Positions 27,644 to 38,397 of a stretch of 64,000 nt of DNA are shown here, one piece after another. The translations under genes and the position numbers were made by a program. Below the pieces are notes generated by a model. That model had not been told where the DNA came from and ran no database searches. It saw only the letters and a list, made by a program, of their open reading frames with translations. Source of the stretch: Variovorax beijingensis (GTDB lineage: Bacteria > Pseudomonadota > Gammaproteobacteria > Burkholderiales > Burkholderiaceae_C); NCBI RefSeq assembly GCF_003951285.1, contig NZ_RXFQ01000021.1, positions 50,678 to 114,677 on the forward strand, written 5' to 3'. Each line of letters opens with the position of its first letter. Position 1 is the stretch's first letter.

Positions 27644-28582
27644 TCACGACAGCGGCGACGGCGGCAACGAAGCGTCGCCCGGCTCCGCCGCACTGGTGGG
27701 CACATCGGAGGGCTCGGGAATCTCGGGCATGGTCGGCACGTTGCGCGGCGACTCGGACGGCATGTTGCCGCGCCCGATCGCGCCGCCCTTGGGCACCGAC
27801 ATTTCCATGCGGATGCGCCCCGGCGTCCTGCCGCCGCTGCTTCCACTGCCGCTGCGCAGGTTGCCGCCCACGGTCACGGCCGAGGGCTTGAGGTACGCAT
27901 ACAGCTGCAGCACGGTCTGCACGTAGTTCTGCGTTTCCTTGTAGTTCGGGATCTTGTTGCCCGCGCGCTGCACCGCGCCCTCGCCCGCGTTGTAGGCGGC
28001 CAGCGCGAGCTCGATCTGGCCCGGGAACATCGCGATCAGGTCGCGCAGGTAGCGCGAGCCGGCGGCGATGTTGATGTGCGGGTCGAACAGCTTCTTCTCG
28101 ATCGTGCCGCGCTTGTCCGTCGCCACGCCGTAGCGCTGCGCGGTGGCCGGCATGAGCTGCATGAGCCCCATCGCGCCCTTGGGCGAGACGGCCTTGGCAT
28201 CGAAGCCCGACTCGGTGGCGACCAGCGCCTGCAGCAGCTCGTAGTCGATTGCGTGCTTGCTCGACGCATCGCGCAGCGCCGCCTTGGCGGTCTTGTAGCC
28301 GGGCGAGGCCTCGAACATGGCGAGCAGGTTCTGCGAGGCCGGCGACACCTTGCCGTCGAGCCGGCGGTGGATGCCGCCGCGGCCCATCGGCGACAGGCCC
28401 TTGGCGGTGTCGAAGCTCTGGCCGCCCTGGAAGAAGAGCTTGTAGCGCTCGTCGACCTTCTCGGCCGCGAAGTGCGCCACGCCGTTGCTGTCGATGTAGC
28501 CGTAGATGTCGGCCGCGTGCGCGAGCCCCTGCTGCATGCACAGCAGAAAGGCCAACCACAGCGAACGCTTGAAAACCGACAT
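27644..28582 (-). CDS. Periplasmic lytic transglycosylase (SLT domain)
   Basis: A 312-residue secreted enzyme predicted to cleave the glycan strand of peptidoglycan. The signal peptide is residues 1-23 (cleavage after AHA). A short DUF4124-like YGYIDSNGVAHFA segment follows. The SLT domain carries catalytic E124 in ATESGFD, then GAMGLMQLMPATAQRYGV and AYNAGEGAVQR. The C-terminal approximately 80 residues are Gly/Pro/Ser rich. It lies 33 bases after parE and 87 before parC, so a common transcript is likely. It may link chromosome separation and wall remodelling or merely be a passenger. Confidence 0.92.
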   Translation of the reverse strand: MSVFKRSLWLAFLLCMQQGLAHAADIYGYIDSNGVAHFAAEKVDERYKLFFQGGQSFDTAKGLSPMGRGGIHRRLDGKVSPASQNLLAMFEASPGYKTAKAALRDASSKHAIDYELLQALVATESGFDAKAVSPKGAMGLMQLMPATAQRYGVATDKRGTIEKKLFDPHINIAAGSRYLRDLIAMFPGQIELALAAYNAGEGAVQRAGNKIPNYKETQNYVQTVLQLYAYLKPSAVTVGGNLRSGSGSSGGRTPGRIRMEMSVPKGGAIGRGNMPSESPRNVPTMPEIPEPSDVPTSAAEPGDASLPPSPLS

Positions 28583-28615
28583 GCGTGTGAGAAGAAGGAA
28601 AGAAAAAGGAAACTG

Positions 28616-30613
<1,998 letters not shown>

Positions 30614-30686
30614 GGGGGCGGATTGTAGTCAGTCGCCGCCAAACAACTGGATACCCATACAGGCGCGCTGCGCGTTCATGGCAGGC

Positions 30687-30723
30687 CGCCGGCTTTGATG
30701 CGTGCCGCGCATCAAAGCCGGCG
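30687..30723. repeat. Long inverted repeat between parE and the MFS gene
   Basis: Sixteen-base arms (CGCCGGCTTTGATGCG and its complement) flank a five-base centre, all pairs matching. It lies in the 179-base divergent gap. No T-run follows in either direction, so it is not a classical terminator. It could be a protein site or an RNA hairpin in a leader. Confidence 0.7.
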
Positions 30724-30792
30724 CCACAAATCATCAATGGCCTTGGCCGCCGGCTCGCCTGCCAAAGTACCCAAGTCGCTACATTCGATGGC

Positions 30793-32016
30793 ATGCAAGC
30801 CTCTTCTCCCACTCTTTCGGTCAAGCAGGTGCTGATCTGCGGCGCCATGATCGTCACGCTCTCCATGGGCATCCGCCACGGCTTCGGCCTCTGGCTGCAG
30901 CCGATCACGCAGGCGCAGGACTGGAGCCGCCAGACCTTCTCGTTCGCGCTGGCCGTGCAGAACCTGTCGTGGGGCATCTTCGGCGTATTCGCGGGCATGG
31001 TGGCGGATCGCTTCGGCGCCTTCCGGGTGCTGATCGCCGGCACGGCGTTCTATGCGCTGGGCCTGCTGGGCATGGCGTATTCGCCCACGCCGTTGCTGTT
31101 CACGCTGAGTGCCGGCGTGCTGATCGGCGCGGCGCAGGCCGGCACCACCTATGCCGTCGTCTACGGCGTGATCGGGCGCCAGATTCCGGCCGAGCGGCGC
31201 TCATGGGCCATGGGCGTGGCGGCGGCGGCCGGCTCGTTCGGGCAGTTCCTGCTGGCGCCGATCGAGGGGCTCTTGATCAGGCAACTGGGCTGGCAGAGCG
31301 CGCTCGCGGCGGTGGCGATGCTGGCGCTGGTGATCATGCCGCTGGCCTTCGGCCTGCGCGAACCGCAGCGTGGCGCGCTCGCCGGGCACCGCGACCAGTC
31401 GGTGCTGCAGGCGGTGGGCGAGGCCTTCCGCTATCCGAGCTTCGGGCTGCTGATGGCGGGGTATTTCGTCTGCGGCTTCCAGCTCGCCTTCATCGGCATC
31501 CACATGCCGACCTACCTGCGCGACCAGCGCCTGCCGGCCGAGGTGGCGGGCTACGCGCTGGCGCTGATCGGGCTCTTCAACGTGTTCGGCACCTATACGG
31601 TCGGGCTGCTGGGCCAGAAGCTGGCCAAGCGCAAGATCCTGGCGGCGATCTACTTTGCGCGGGCGGTCTCGATCGCGCTGTTCCTGCTGGCGCCCATCTC
31701 GCCGCTCAGCGTGTACGTGTTCTCGGCGGCCATGGGCTTCCTGTGGCTGTCGACGGTGCCCGCCACCAACGCGATCATCGCGGGCATCTTCGGCGTGGCG
31801 CACCTGTCGATGCTCAGCGGCTTCGTGTTCCTGAGCCACCAGGTCGGCTCGTTCATCGGCGTCTGGCTGGGGGGCTACCTCTACGACACCACGGGCAGCT
31901 ACGACATCGTCTGGTACATCGCGATCGCGCTGGGCGTGTTCGCGGCGCTGATCAACCTGCCGGTGAAGGAAAGCGCCATCGCGCGCGGCGGCCGGCCGGC
32001 CGCCGTGCCCGGCTGA
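30793..32016 (+). CDS. MFS transporter
   Basis: A 407-residue inner-membrane transporter with about twelve hydrophobic helices. The loop 2-3 motif is GMVADRFGAFR. It resembles the oxalate/formate antiporter-like or monocarboxylate branch of the family. The substrate is not predictable. The ATG at 30793 is preferred; the open frame upstream overlaps the divergent promoter region and the long inverted repeat. The methyltransferase gene and a small ORF follow closely. Confidence 0.9.
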   Translation: MQASSPTLSVKQVLICGAMIVTLSMGIRHGFGLWLQPITQAQDWSRQTFSFALAVQNLSWGIFGVFAGMVADRFGAFRVLIAGTAFYALGLLGMAYSPTPLLFTLSAGVLIGAAQAGTTYAVVYGVIGRQIPAERRSWAMGVAAAAGSFGQFLLAPIEGLLIRQLGWQSALAAVAMLALVIMPLAFGLREPQRGALAGHRDQSVLQAVGEAFRYPSFGLLMAGYFVCGFQLAFIGIHMPTYLRDQRLPAEVAGYALALIGLFNVFGTYTVGLLGQKLAKRKILAAIYFARAVSIALFLLAPISPLSVYVFSAAMGFLWLSTVPATNAIIAGIFGVAHLSMLSGFVFLSHQVGSFIGVWLGGYLYDTTGSYDIVWYIAIALGVFAALINLPVKESAIARGGRPAAVPG

Positions 32017-32023
32017 CCTCACG

Positions 32024-32179
32024 ATGGACAATGGCCCCATGACTGTGCAGATGCGCCACCACCTCGTGCATGCCGGCTGGCTGGCCGCCGCGCTGGCGGC
32101 GCTGGGCGGCGTCTTTGCGCTCTACGTGCACCCGGATTTCCTGGTGACGCTGGTCGACCAGGTCTGGTCCTGCTTCTGA
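32024..32179 (+). CDS. Small membrane protein between the MFS and methyltransferase genes
   Basis: A 51-codon ORF (46 from an internal ATG at 32039). It has one hydrophobic helix, AGWLAAALAALGGVFALYV, and a short polar C-terminus ending WSCF. It starts seven bases after the MFS stop, and its stop overlaps the ATG of the methyltransferase by one base. Spacing and coding-like composition support a real gene. I do not recognise a family. Confidence 0.55.
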   Translation: MDNGPMTVQMRHHLVHAGWLAAALAALGGVFALYVHPDFLVTLVDQVWSCF

Positions 32180-32757
32180 TGATTGCTATGAAAGATGTAG
32201 CACCTTCGCATGGCGGAACAGAGCCGTCGGAATGGATCGTGCGGTGGTCGCACCTGCTCGCCCCTGGCGCCGCCGTGCTCGACGTGGCATGCGGCCACGG
32301 GCGCCACATGCGGTGGTTCGCGGCGCGCGGCCATGCGGCGACGGGCGTGGACCGCTCGGTGGAAGCCGCCGAGGCCGCGGGCGCCTTCGGCCACGTGTTG
32401 ACCGCCGACATCGAGTCCGGCCCCTGGCCCTTCGCGGGCCAGGCCTTCGGCGCGGTGGTCGTCACCAACTACCTGTGGCGTCCGCGCATGGCGGACATCG
32501 TGGCCGCGGTCGCGCCCGGCGGCGTGCTGCTGTACGAGACCTTCGCGGCCGGCAACGAGACGGTGGGCAAGCCCTCGCGCCCCGACTTCCTGCTGCAGCC
32601 CGGCGAACTGCTGGCCGCATGCAAGGAGCTGCGCGTGGTGGCCTACGAGGACGGCTTTGTTGCCGAGCCAGCGCGCTTCGTGCAGCGCATCGCGGCCATC
32701 CGTGTCGGCGATGCCAACGCGGTGCAGCCCCCACGCCATCTGCTGCAGGGAGACTGA
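32179..32757 (+). CDS. Class I SAM-dependent methyltransferase
   Basis: A 192-residue Rossmann-fold methyltransferase. The SAM-binding motif is AVLDVACGHGRHMRWFA near residue 32, followed by the acidic loop GVDRS. The substrate is unknown. The first codon overlaps the preceding small ORF. A second ATG is four codons in (32188). Confidence 0.85.
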   Translation: MIAMKDVAPSHGGTEPSEWIVRWSHLLAPGAAVLDVACGHGRHMRWFAARGHAATGVDRSVEAAEAAGAFGHVLTADIESGPWPFAGQAFGAVVVTNYLWRPRMADIVAAVAPGGVLLYETFAAGNETVGKPSRPDFLLQPGELLAACKELRVVAYEDGFVAEPARFVQRIAAIRVGDANAVQPPRHLLQGD

Positions 32758-32796
32758 CCCTGCCGGAGCAGCCGTTTCCGGGGACGCCGGAGTAAG

Positions 32797-32802
32797 TAGA
32801 AT
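32797..32802 (+). promoter_or_regulatory. Possible -10 element upstream of dapA
   Basis: TAGAAT lies 35 bases before the dapA start. A weak GTTTCC at 32774-32779 sits 17 bases upstream. The gap between the methyltransferase stop and dapA is 79 bases, so an independent promoter is plausible. Confidence 0.3.
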
Positions 32803-32836
32803 CGGCGCTTTCGTCCACCCGACAGAGAGATTCCCC

Positions 32837-33727
32837 TTGGAGCAACTGACAGGCAGCATCGTCGCTCTCGCCACGCCGATGCACGACGACGGCAGTGTCG
32901 ACTACCCCGCCCTGCGCCGGCTGATCGACTGGCACATCGACGAAGGCACCGATTGCCTCGGCGTGGTCGGCACCACCGGCGAATCGCCCACGGTCGACGT
33001 GGAAGAGCATTGCGAGATCATCCGCGTGGCGGTCGAGCAGGCCAAGGGCCGCGTGCCCGTGATGGCCGGCTGCGGCGCCAACTCGACCAAGGAAGCCATC
33101 GAGCTCGCCAAGTTCGCCAAGGGCGTGGGCGCCGATTCGCAGCTGCAGGTCGTGCCCTACTACAACAAGCCGACGCAGGAAGGCCAGTACCAGCACTTCA
33201 AGGCCATCGCCGAAGCCGTGGGCGACCTGCCCACCGTGCTGTACAACGTGCCCGGCCGCACCGTGGCCGATATGGCGCACGACACCGTGCTGCGCCTGGC
33301 GCAGGTGCCGGGCATCATCGGCATCAAGGAAGCCACCGGCAACATCGAGCGCGCGCAGTGGCTCATCCGCGACCTGCCCAAGCACTTTGCCGTCTATTCC
33401 GGCGACGACCCGACCGCGGTGGCCCTCATGCTCTGCGGCGGCCAGGGCAACATCAGCGTTACGGCCAACATCGCGCCGCGCAAGATGCACGAACTGTGCG
33501 TTGCGGCCATTGCGGGCGATGTGCGGCGCGCCATGCAGATCCAGTTCGAGCTGATGCCGCTGCACCGCCACCTGTTCGTGGAGCCCAATCCGATCCCGCT
33601 GAAGTGGGCCATGTCCAGGCTCGGGCTGTGCGGCGGCGCATTGCGGCTGCCGCTCACCGAGCTGGCGGAAACGAACCGGCCCGTGGTCGAGGCCGCCCTG
33701 CGTGCCACCGGCCTGCTCAAGGGCTGA
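32837..33727 (+). CDS. dapA: 4-hydroxy-tetrahydrodipicolinate synthase
   Basis: A 296-residue TIM-barrel aldolase that condenses pyruvate with aspartate semialdehyde in lysine and diaminopimelate synthesis. The Schiff-base Lys is in GIKEATGN, and the catalytic Tyr is in VVPYYNKPTQEG. VVGTTGESPT and YNVPGRT are conserved blocks. The start is a TTG at 32837 with a purine-rich GAGAGA upstream, giving the family N-terminus EQLTGSIVALATPM. bamC follows, a linkage also seen in E. coli. Confidence 0.96.
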   Translation: MEQLTGSIVALATPMHDDGSVDYPALRRLIDWHIDEGTDCLGVVGTTGESPTVDVEEHCEIIRVAVEQAKGRVPVMAGCGANSTKEAIELAKFAKGVGADSQLQVVPYYNKPTQEGQYQHFKAIAEAVGDLPTVLYNVPGRTVADMAHDTVLRLAQVPGIIGIKEATGNIERAQWLIRDLPKHFAVYSGDDPTAVALMLCGGQGNISVTANIAPRKMHELCVAAIAGDVRRAMQIQFELMPLHRHLFVEPNPIPLKWAMSRLGLCGGALRLPLTELAETNRPVVEAALRATGLLKG

Positions 33728-33865
33728 CCCGTTTTTCTTCTCGACATCCCCATCGCTTTCCCTGCCGCATCGAGGTTACGCAACCTTTTGCCTGAACCGT
33801 GCTCAGAGAGTGCGGGCAATGCGGCCCACAGATTGACCGAACCCATTCCAACAAGGAAGACGACG

Positions 33866-34960
33866 TTGAAGAACCTTTCGCACATTTCGCGAGCTGCACT
33901 GCTGGCCACCCTCGTTGTCAGCCTCGCCGCCTGCTCCGTTCTCGAGAGCGACAAGATCGACTACAAGAGCGCCGGCAAGGCCCCGACGCTCGAAGTCCCG
34001 CCCGACCTGTCGCAGCTCTCGCGCGAGAACCGCTATGCGGTGCCGGGCGGTGCGGTCACGGCCAACGCCTACCAGGCCGGTGCCGCCAATGCGCCGGGCA
34101 TCCCCACCGCGGTGGCCAACATCGGCGACGTCCGCATGGAGCGCTCGGGCACGCAGCGCTGGATCGTCATCAACCGTTCGCCCGACCAGCTCTGGGATCC
34201 GGTGAAGGATTTCTGGCAGGAAAGCGGCTTTCTCCTGACCACCGAGCAGCGCAACCTCGGCATCATGGAGACCGACTGGGCCGAGAACCGCGCCAAGCTG
34301 CCGCAGGACATCATCCGCGGCACGCTGGGCAAGCTGGTCGATTCGGTCTACTCGACCGGCGAGCTCGACCGCTTCCGCACGCGCCTGGAGCGCACGCCCA
34401 CGGGCACCGAGATCTTCATCAGCCACCGCGGCATGCAGGAGGTCTATAACAACAGCCGCCAGGACCAGACCGTCTGGCAGCCCCGCCCGAGCGATCCTGA
34501 GCTCGAAACCGAATTCCTGCGCCGCCTGATGGTCAAGCTCGGCGTGACGCAAGAGCAGTCGAAGATCCTGGCCGCCACCACCGCGCCGTCCAAGACCGCC
34601 ACCGTCGCCAACGTGGGCGGCCAGCCGGTCGTGCAGATCAGCGAAGGCTTCGACCGCGCATGGCGCCGCGTGGGCCTGGCACTCGACCGCACCGGCTTCA
34701 CCGTGGAAGACCGCGACCGCAGCGCCGGCATCTACTACGTGCGCTACGTGACCCCGAACCCCGACAAGAAGGAGCCCGGCTTCTTCGGCAAGCTGTTCGG
34801 CAGCTCCGAGAAGAACGAAGCGCCGATCAAGTTCCGCATCCTCGTGAAGGGCGGCCAGGGCGAGAGCACCACGGTCTCGGTGCTGAACGCGAACGGCGCA
34901 CCCGAAACCTCGGCCAACGCGCAGCGCATCGTCCAGGTCATTGCCGACGACCTGAAGTAA
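33866..34960 (+). CDS. bamC: Outer membrane assembly lipoprotein BamC
   Basis: A 364-residue lipoprotein of the beta-barrel assembly machine. The signal peptide KNLSHISRAALLATLVVSLAAC has its lipobox Cys near residue 23. The start is a TTG at 33866 with AAGGAAG upstream; the longer frame would add a stretch that breaks the signal peptide. Two helix-grip domains are expected (about residues 100-200 and 255-360). The N-terminal unstructured segment contains the typical PPDLSQLSRENRYAVPG block. dapA lies upstream and an MBL hydrolase starts six bases downstream. Confidence 0.93.
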   Translation: MKNLSHISRAALLATLVVSLAACSVLESDKIDYKSAGKAPTLEVPPDLSQLSRENRYAVPGGAVTANAYQAGAANAPGIPTAVANIGDVRMERSGTQRWIVINRSPDQLWDPVKDFWQESGFLLTTEQRNLGIMETDWAENRAKLPQDIIRGTLGKLVDSVYSTGELDRFRTRLERTPTGTEIFISHRGMQEVYNNSRQDQTVWQPRPSDPELETEFLRRLMVKLGVTQEQSKILAATTAPSKTATVANVGGQPVVQISEGFDRAWRRVGLALDRTGFTVEDRDRSAGIYYVRYVTPNPDKKEPGFFGKLFGSSEKNEAPIKFRILVKGGQGESTTVSVLNANGAPETSANAQRIVQVIADDLK

Positions 34961-34965
34961 GCCGC

Positions 34966-35742
34966 ATGCTCCGCTTCCGAAGCCTCGGCAGCGGCAGCAC
35001 GGGCAACGCCGCGCTGGTGGAATCCACCAGCGGCGGGCGCACCTCGCGGCTCCTGGTCGACTGCGGGTTCGGCCTGCGGCAACTCGATCTGCGGCTTGCC
35101 AAGGCCGGCCTTGCGGCAAGCGACATCGATGCGGTCTTCGTCACGCACGAGCACGGCGACCACATCGGCTGCGCCCACTCGCTGTCGCGGCGCAACCGCA
35201 TTCCCGTCTGGATGAGCGAAGGCACCTGGCTCGCCACCGGGGCCCGCGATTTCGAAGGCCGGCTCAACCTCGCGCGGGACGACGCCGAGTTTGCGGTCGG
35301 CGATATCGCGGTGCGGCCCTTCACCGTGCCGCACGATGCGCGCGAGCCGCTGCAGCTTCGCTGCTCCGATGGCGCCCGCACATTGGGCGTGCTGACCGAC
35401 CTGGGCCATGCCACCGCGCATGTGCTGGCCCGCCTGAGCGGCGTGCATGCGCTGCTGCTCGAGTTCAACCACGACAGCGAACTGCTCGCCAATTCGGCCT
35501 ATCCGGCCTTCCTGAAGCTGCGCGTCGGCGGCAGGCACGGACACCTGTCGAATGATGCGGCCGCGGAGATTGCGCGCGCGGTGCGCCACGACGGCCTGCG
35601 CCACGTGGTCGCGGCCCACCTGAGCGAGCAGAACAACCGTCCCGACATCGTGCGGCGCCTGATGGCCGAAGCCCTCGGCGGGCACGAGGCCGAGATGCTC
35701 ACGGCCAGCGCGTCGGAAGGCTCGCCCTGGCTGGACGTGTGA
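34966..35742 (+). CDS. MBL-fold metallohydrolase (YycJ-like)
   Basis: A 258-residue cytoplasmic metallo-beta-lactamase-fold protein. The metal-binding HEHGDH motif lies near residue 60; LTDLGH and HLSNDAAAE are further landmarks. It matches the YycJ/WalJ group, thought to act on nucleic acids or as 5'-exonuclease-like enzymes. The ATG is five bases after the bamC stop, so it is co-transcribed. A bidirectional terminator follows at 35775. Confidence 0.9.
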   Translation: MLRFRSLGSGSTGNAALVESTSGGRTSRLLVDCGFGLRQLDLRLAKAGLAASDIDAVFVTHEHGDHIGCAHSLSRRNRIPVWMSEGTWLATGARDFEGRLNLARDDAEFAVGDIAVRPFTVPHDAREPLQLRCSDGARTLGVLTDLGHATAHVLARLSGVHALLLEFNHDSELLANSAYPAFLKLRVGGRHGHLSNDAAAEIARAVRHDGLRHVVAAHLSEQNNRPDIVRRLMAEALGGHEAEMLTASASEGSPWLDV

Positions 35743-35774
35743 TCGCGGCCCGGCTCTATTCCGAGCCCCCATGC

Positions 35775-35800
35775 AAAAAGCCGCCACGAGGCGGCTTTTT
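35775..35800. terminator. Bidirectional intrinsic terminator
   Basis: AAAAAGCCGCC-ACGA-GGCGGCTTTTT forms a GC hairpin with a T-run on either strand. It lies between the convergent MBL hydrolase and small lipoprotein genes and would stop both. Confidence 0.9.
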
Positions 35801-35823
35801 GCTGGAGTGAATGAACACCCGGG

Positions 35824-36096
35824 TTATTGCTTCGGCGCTTCGTTCTTCTTGGCAGCCTCGGTCGCGGCATTGGCGGCGTCCAGCGCAGAGGATGCACCCG
35901 GCGAAGGCGTGGTTGCGGCCGACGGATCGGTGGTTGACGGTGCCGGCGCAGCGGCAGGCGGCGGCGGGGCCGGCTCGGTCACCGGAGCGGGCGGGGGTGT
36001 CACAACCGCCGGCGCGGCGTCCTCTTTCTTTCCGCAGGCCACGAGTGCGGCAGCGGCGATCAACGAAGCGAGCAGGACGGACGATGACTTCTTCAT
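35824..36096 (-). CDS. Small Pro/Ala-rich lipoprotein
   Basis: A 90-residue protein with a lipoprotein signal (lipobox LVA-C near residue 21) and a low-complexity tail of Pro, Ala, Thr and Ser. No domain is recognised. It is convergent with the MBL gene and ends before the shared terminator. Confidence 0.8.
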   Translation of the reverse strand: MKKSSSVLLASLIAAAALVACGKKEDAAPAVVTPPPAPVTEPAPPPPAAAPAPSTTDPSAATTPSPGASSALDAANAATEAAKKNEAPKQ

Positions 36097-36189
36097 GGAA
36101 ACTCCTTTGGCGATGGATGTCAGAACGAAAAAATTCTAGACCCGCATCGCTGCCCGTTTGTGTCTCGCGGCCTCATTCGCGGCATTGGC

Positions 36190-36705
36190 TTACAAGCCCA
36201 GTGTCGACGCCGGAAAGGCGGCAACCCCCACTCGCCACGACTCATCGATTGTTTCACGCAGTTCGCGCCGCGCCCGCGGATCGAAGCCGCACAGGCCGCG
36301 GCTGCGCTCGGGATCGGTGCGGTGGGCGAACCACCCGGGCGTCCAGATGGCGCTCGGCACCGCAGCGCCACCCGCCTCTGCACGCACCGCGCGGCATTCG
36401 ATGATGTGATCCCACATGCGCCGCCACGCGACGAAGCGCGCATGTGAACGTTCGACTGCATCGAAGCGCTGCGCCAGCAGCACGAAGCGGCGGCCCGTGG
36501 CCGACCAGGCCTGGAGCGCCTCGATGCTGGCCCGCTCGCCGAGCGGCCAGTCGGCGAAGTCAGGGTCGCTGAAGACCAGCTCTCTCCAGCCCTGCCAGGC
36601 TGCGCTCGACAGCGCGGCCCGCACCATGCCCGCGAAGGCTTCGGGGCCATCGAAGCGTCCTTCGGGCAAGGCCGGTGCGGCCGCCGCGGAACTCTCATTC
36701 GGCAT
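36190..36705 (-). CDS. Conserved hypothetical protein
   Basis: A 171-residue soluble protein. Visible features are an Ala-rich N-terminus, Trp/Arg-rich helices (AWRRMWDHIIECRAVRAE) and a late WTPGWFAHRTDPE block. It overlaps the end of the JmjC gene by 11 bases, so it is translationally coupled to it. I do not recognise a function. Confidence 0.75.
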   Translation of the reverse strand: MPNESSAAAAPALPEGRFDGPEAFAGMVRAALSSAAWQGWRELVFSDPDFADWPLGERASIEALQAWSATGRRFVLLAQRFDAVERSHARFVAWRRMWDHIIECRAVRAEAGGAAVPSAIWTPGWFAHRTDPERSRGLCGFDPRARRELRETIDESWRVGVAAFPASTLGL

Positions 36706-37840
36706 GGGCCCACCCCGCTTCGCACCACTCGGCCAGCAGTGCGAGTGCGCCGTCGCTCGCGCGCGCCAGTTCGCGCGGCCCGAGCGTGCGCCGGTCGGCC
36801 AGCCGCCGCATCAGCGTTGCATCGGCGCCGCCTGCGCGAAAGCTCTCGCCATTGATGTAGAGGTGCCGCGCGTCGTAGAGCATGCGCGTGCGGCGATCGA
36901 GCGCCACGGCGTGCAGTTCCGCCGGCACCTCGGCACCTTCCGCGTCGAACCAGACATTGGCCTTGGGTTCGGTCAGCGATTCGCCCAGCGCGCGGTCGAT
37001 GGCATCCGGATCGCGCAGCGCGGCATCGACTGCCTTGCGCGCGAAGGCCTGCAGCGCGGCCGGCATGGCGGCCGGCACATCGACCGCGGGCTGCGTCGGA
37101 TCGCGGTAGCGCGCGAGTTCGGCCGGCCCCGCGTCTTCGAGCGCCTCCGCATAGGCCTGCGCCATGCGCGCCAGCAGGTCGGCACCAAGCTCGCCGGTCG
37201 CGGAGGACCGCAGGCCGATGGAGCAGGTCATGCAGTCGTCGCCGACCGCCACGCCGTCGTGCGCATAGCGCGGCGGCAGGTACAGCATGTCGCCCGGCTC
37301 GAGCACGAAGCTTTGCTCGGGCTCGAAGTTCTCGAGGATCTTGAGCGGCACGCCCTGCTGCAGGCGCAGGTCGCTTTGCTTGCCGATCGACCAGCGCCGC
37401 CTGCCCTGCGCCTGCAGCAGGAACACGTCGTAGCTGTCGAAATGCGCGCCCACGCCGCCCTGGTCGCTCGCATAGCTGATCATCAGGTCGTCCAGCCGCG
37501 CATCGGGCAGGAAGCGGAACTGCTGCAGCAGCGCATGCACGCCGTCGTGATGCAGGTCGACGCCCTGCACCAGCAGCGTCCATGCCGGCTGCTTGCGCGG
37601 CGGCAGCGCGCGCCGCGCGAGCGGCCCGTGCCTGAGCGTCCAGCCGGCCTTGCCGTGGCGGATGAGGCGCGATTCGACGTCCTCGCGCTCGGCCAGGGCA
37701 AAGAGCGCGCTGCGCTCGATCGGTGGCACCATGGCGGGAATGGCCTGGCGCACCAGCAGCGGTTTCTTCTGCCAATGCCGCCGCATGAACTGCGCGGCGC
37801 TCAGGCCGCCGAGCAACGGCAGCGGTTGTGTAATCTCCAT
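36695..37840 (-). CDS. JmjC/cupin ribosomal oxygenase-like protein (RoxA/YcfD)
   Basis: A 381-residue Fe(II)/2-oxoglutarate oxygenase-like protein. The iron-binding HxD is in GAHFDSYDVF, and the second His is in RYAHDGVA. RRRWSIGK is probably at the 2-oxoglutarate site. E. coli RoxA hydroxylates an arginine of ribosomal protein L16, and the length fits. The ATG at 37840 is chosen; a TTG at 37855 is possible but abuts the divergent slyD-like start. Only 14 bases separate the divergent start codons. Confidence 0.88.
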   Translation of the reverse strand: MEITQPLPLLGGLSAAQFMRRHWQKKPLLVRQAIPAMVPPIERSALFALAEREDVESRLIRHGKAGWTLRHGPLARRALPPRKQPAWTLLVQGVDLHHDGVHALLQQFRFLPDARLDDLMISYASDQGGVGAHFDSYDVFLLQAQGRRRWSIGKQSDLRLQQGVPLKILENFEPEQSFVLEPGDMLYLPPRYAHDGVAVGDDCMTCSIGLRSSATGELGADLLARMAQAYAEALEDAGPAELARYRDPTQPAVDVPAAMPAALQAFARKAVDAALRDPDAIDRALGESLTEPKANVWFDAEGAEVPAELHAVALDRRTRMLYDARHLYINGESFRAGGADATLMRRLADRRTLGPRELARASDGALALLAEWCEAGWAHAE

Positions 37841-37854
37841 GGGAGAATTCTGCA

Positions 37855-38379
37855 ATGGAAATCTCTGAACAATGCGTGGTCGGCCTGACCTGGACGATGA
37901 AAGACACCCTGGGCGAAGTGCTGGACGTGCTCGACGAACCGGTGGAATTCATGGTGGGAGGCGATGACCTCTTCGACGTGATCGAAGCCGCCCTGCAAGG
38001 CCACGAGCCCGGCGCCCGGGTGCAGCTGCAGCTCGAACCCGAGCAGGGCTTCGGCGACTTCAACGACCAGCTGCTCTTTCTGGAGCCGCGTTCGCTGTTC
38101 CCCGAAGGCACCGAGGAAGGCATGACCTTCGACGGTGCCGCCCTGCCCGAAGGCGTGAGCGACGCGATGCCCAAGGACGTGATCTACACCGTGGCCGAGA
38201 TCTATCCGGACCACCTGGTTCTCGACGGCAATCATCCGCTCGCCGGCATCGCGATCCGGCTCGACATCACGGTTCGCTCGGTGCGCGAGGCCACGGAAGA
38301 AGAAGTCGGCAGTGGAACGGCGGGCACGGCCTTTTTCAAGGTGCCGCCGACCGCGCCGGGCAACGACCTGCTGCACTGA
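37855..38379 (+). CDS. slyD: FKBP-type peptidyl-prolyl isomerase, SlyD-like
   Basis: A 174-residue cis-trans prolyl isomerase with the FKBP fold split by an insert-in-flap chaperone domain (central GFGDFNDQLLF and FPEGTEEGMTF). It lacks the His/Cys-rich C-terminal metal tail of E. coli SlyD, so a nickel-storage role is unlikely. GGGAG lies nine bases before the ATG. Its promoter must lie inside the divergent roxA-like gene. Confidence 0.88.
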   Translation: MEISEQCVVGLTWTMKDTLGEVLDVLDEPVEFMVGGDDLFDVIEAALQGHEPGARVQLQLEPEQGFGDFNDQLLFLEPRSLFPEGTEEGMTFDGAALPEGVSDAMPKDVIYTVAEIYPDHLVLDGNHPLAGIAIRLDITVRSVREATEEEVGSGTAGTAFFKVPPTAPGNDLLH

Positions 38380-38397
38380 CCCCCTGAGGGCAAACCG

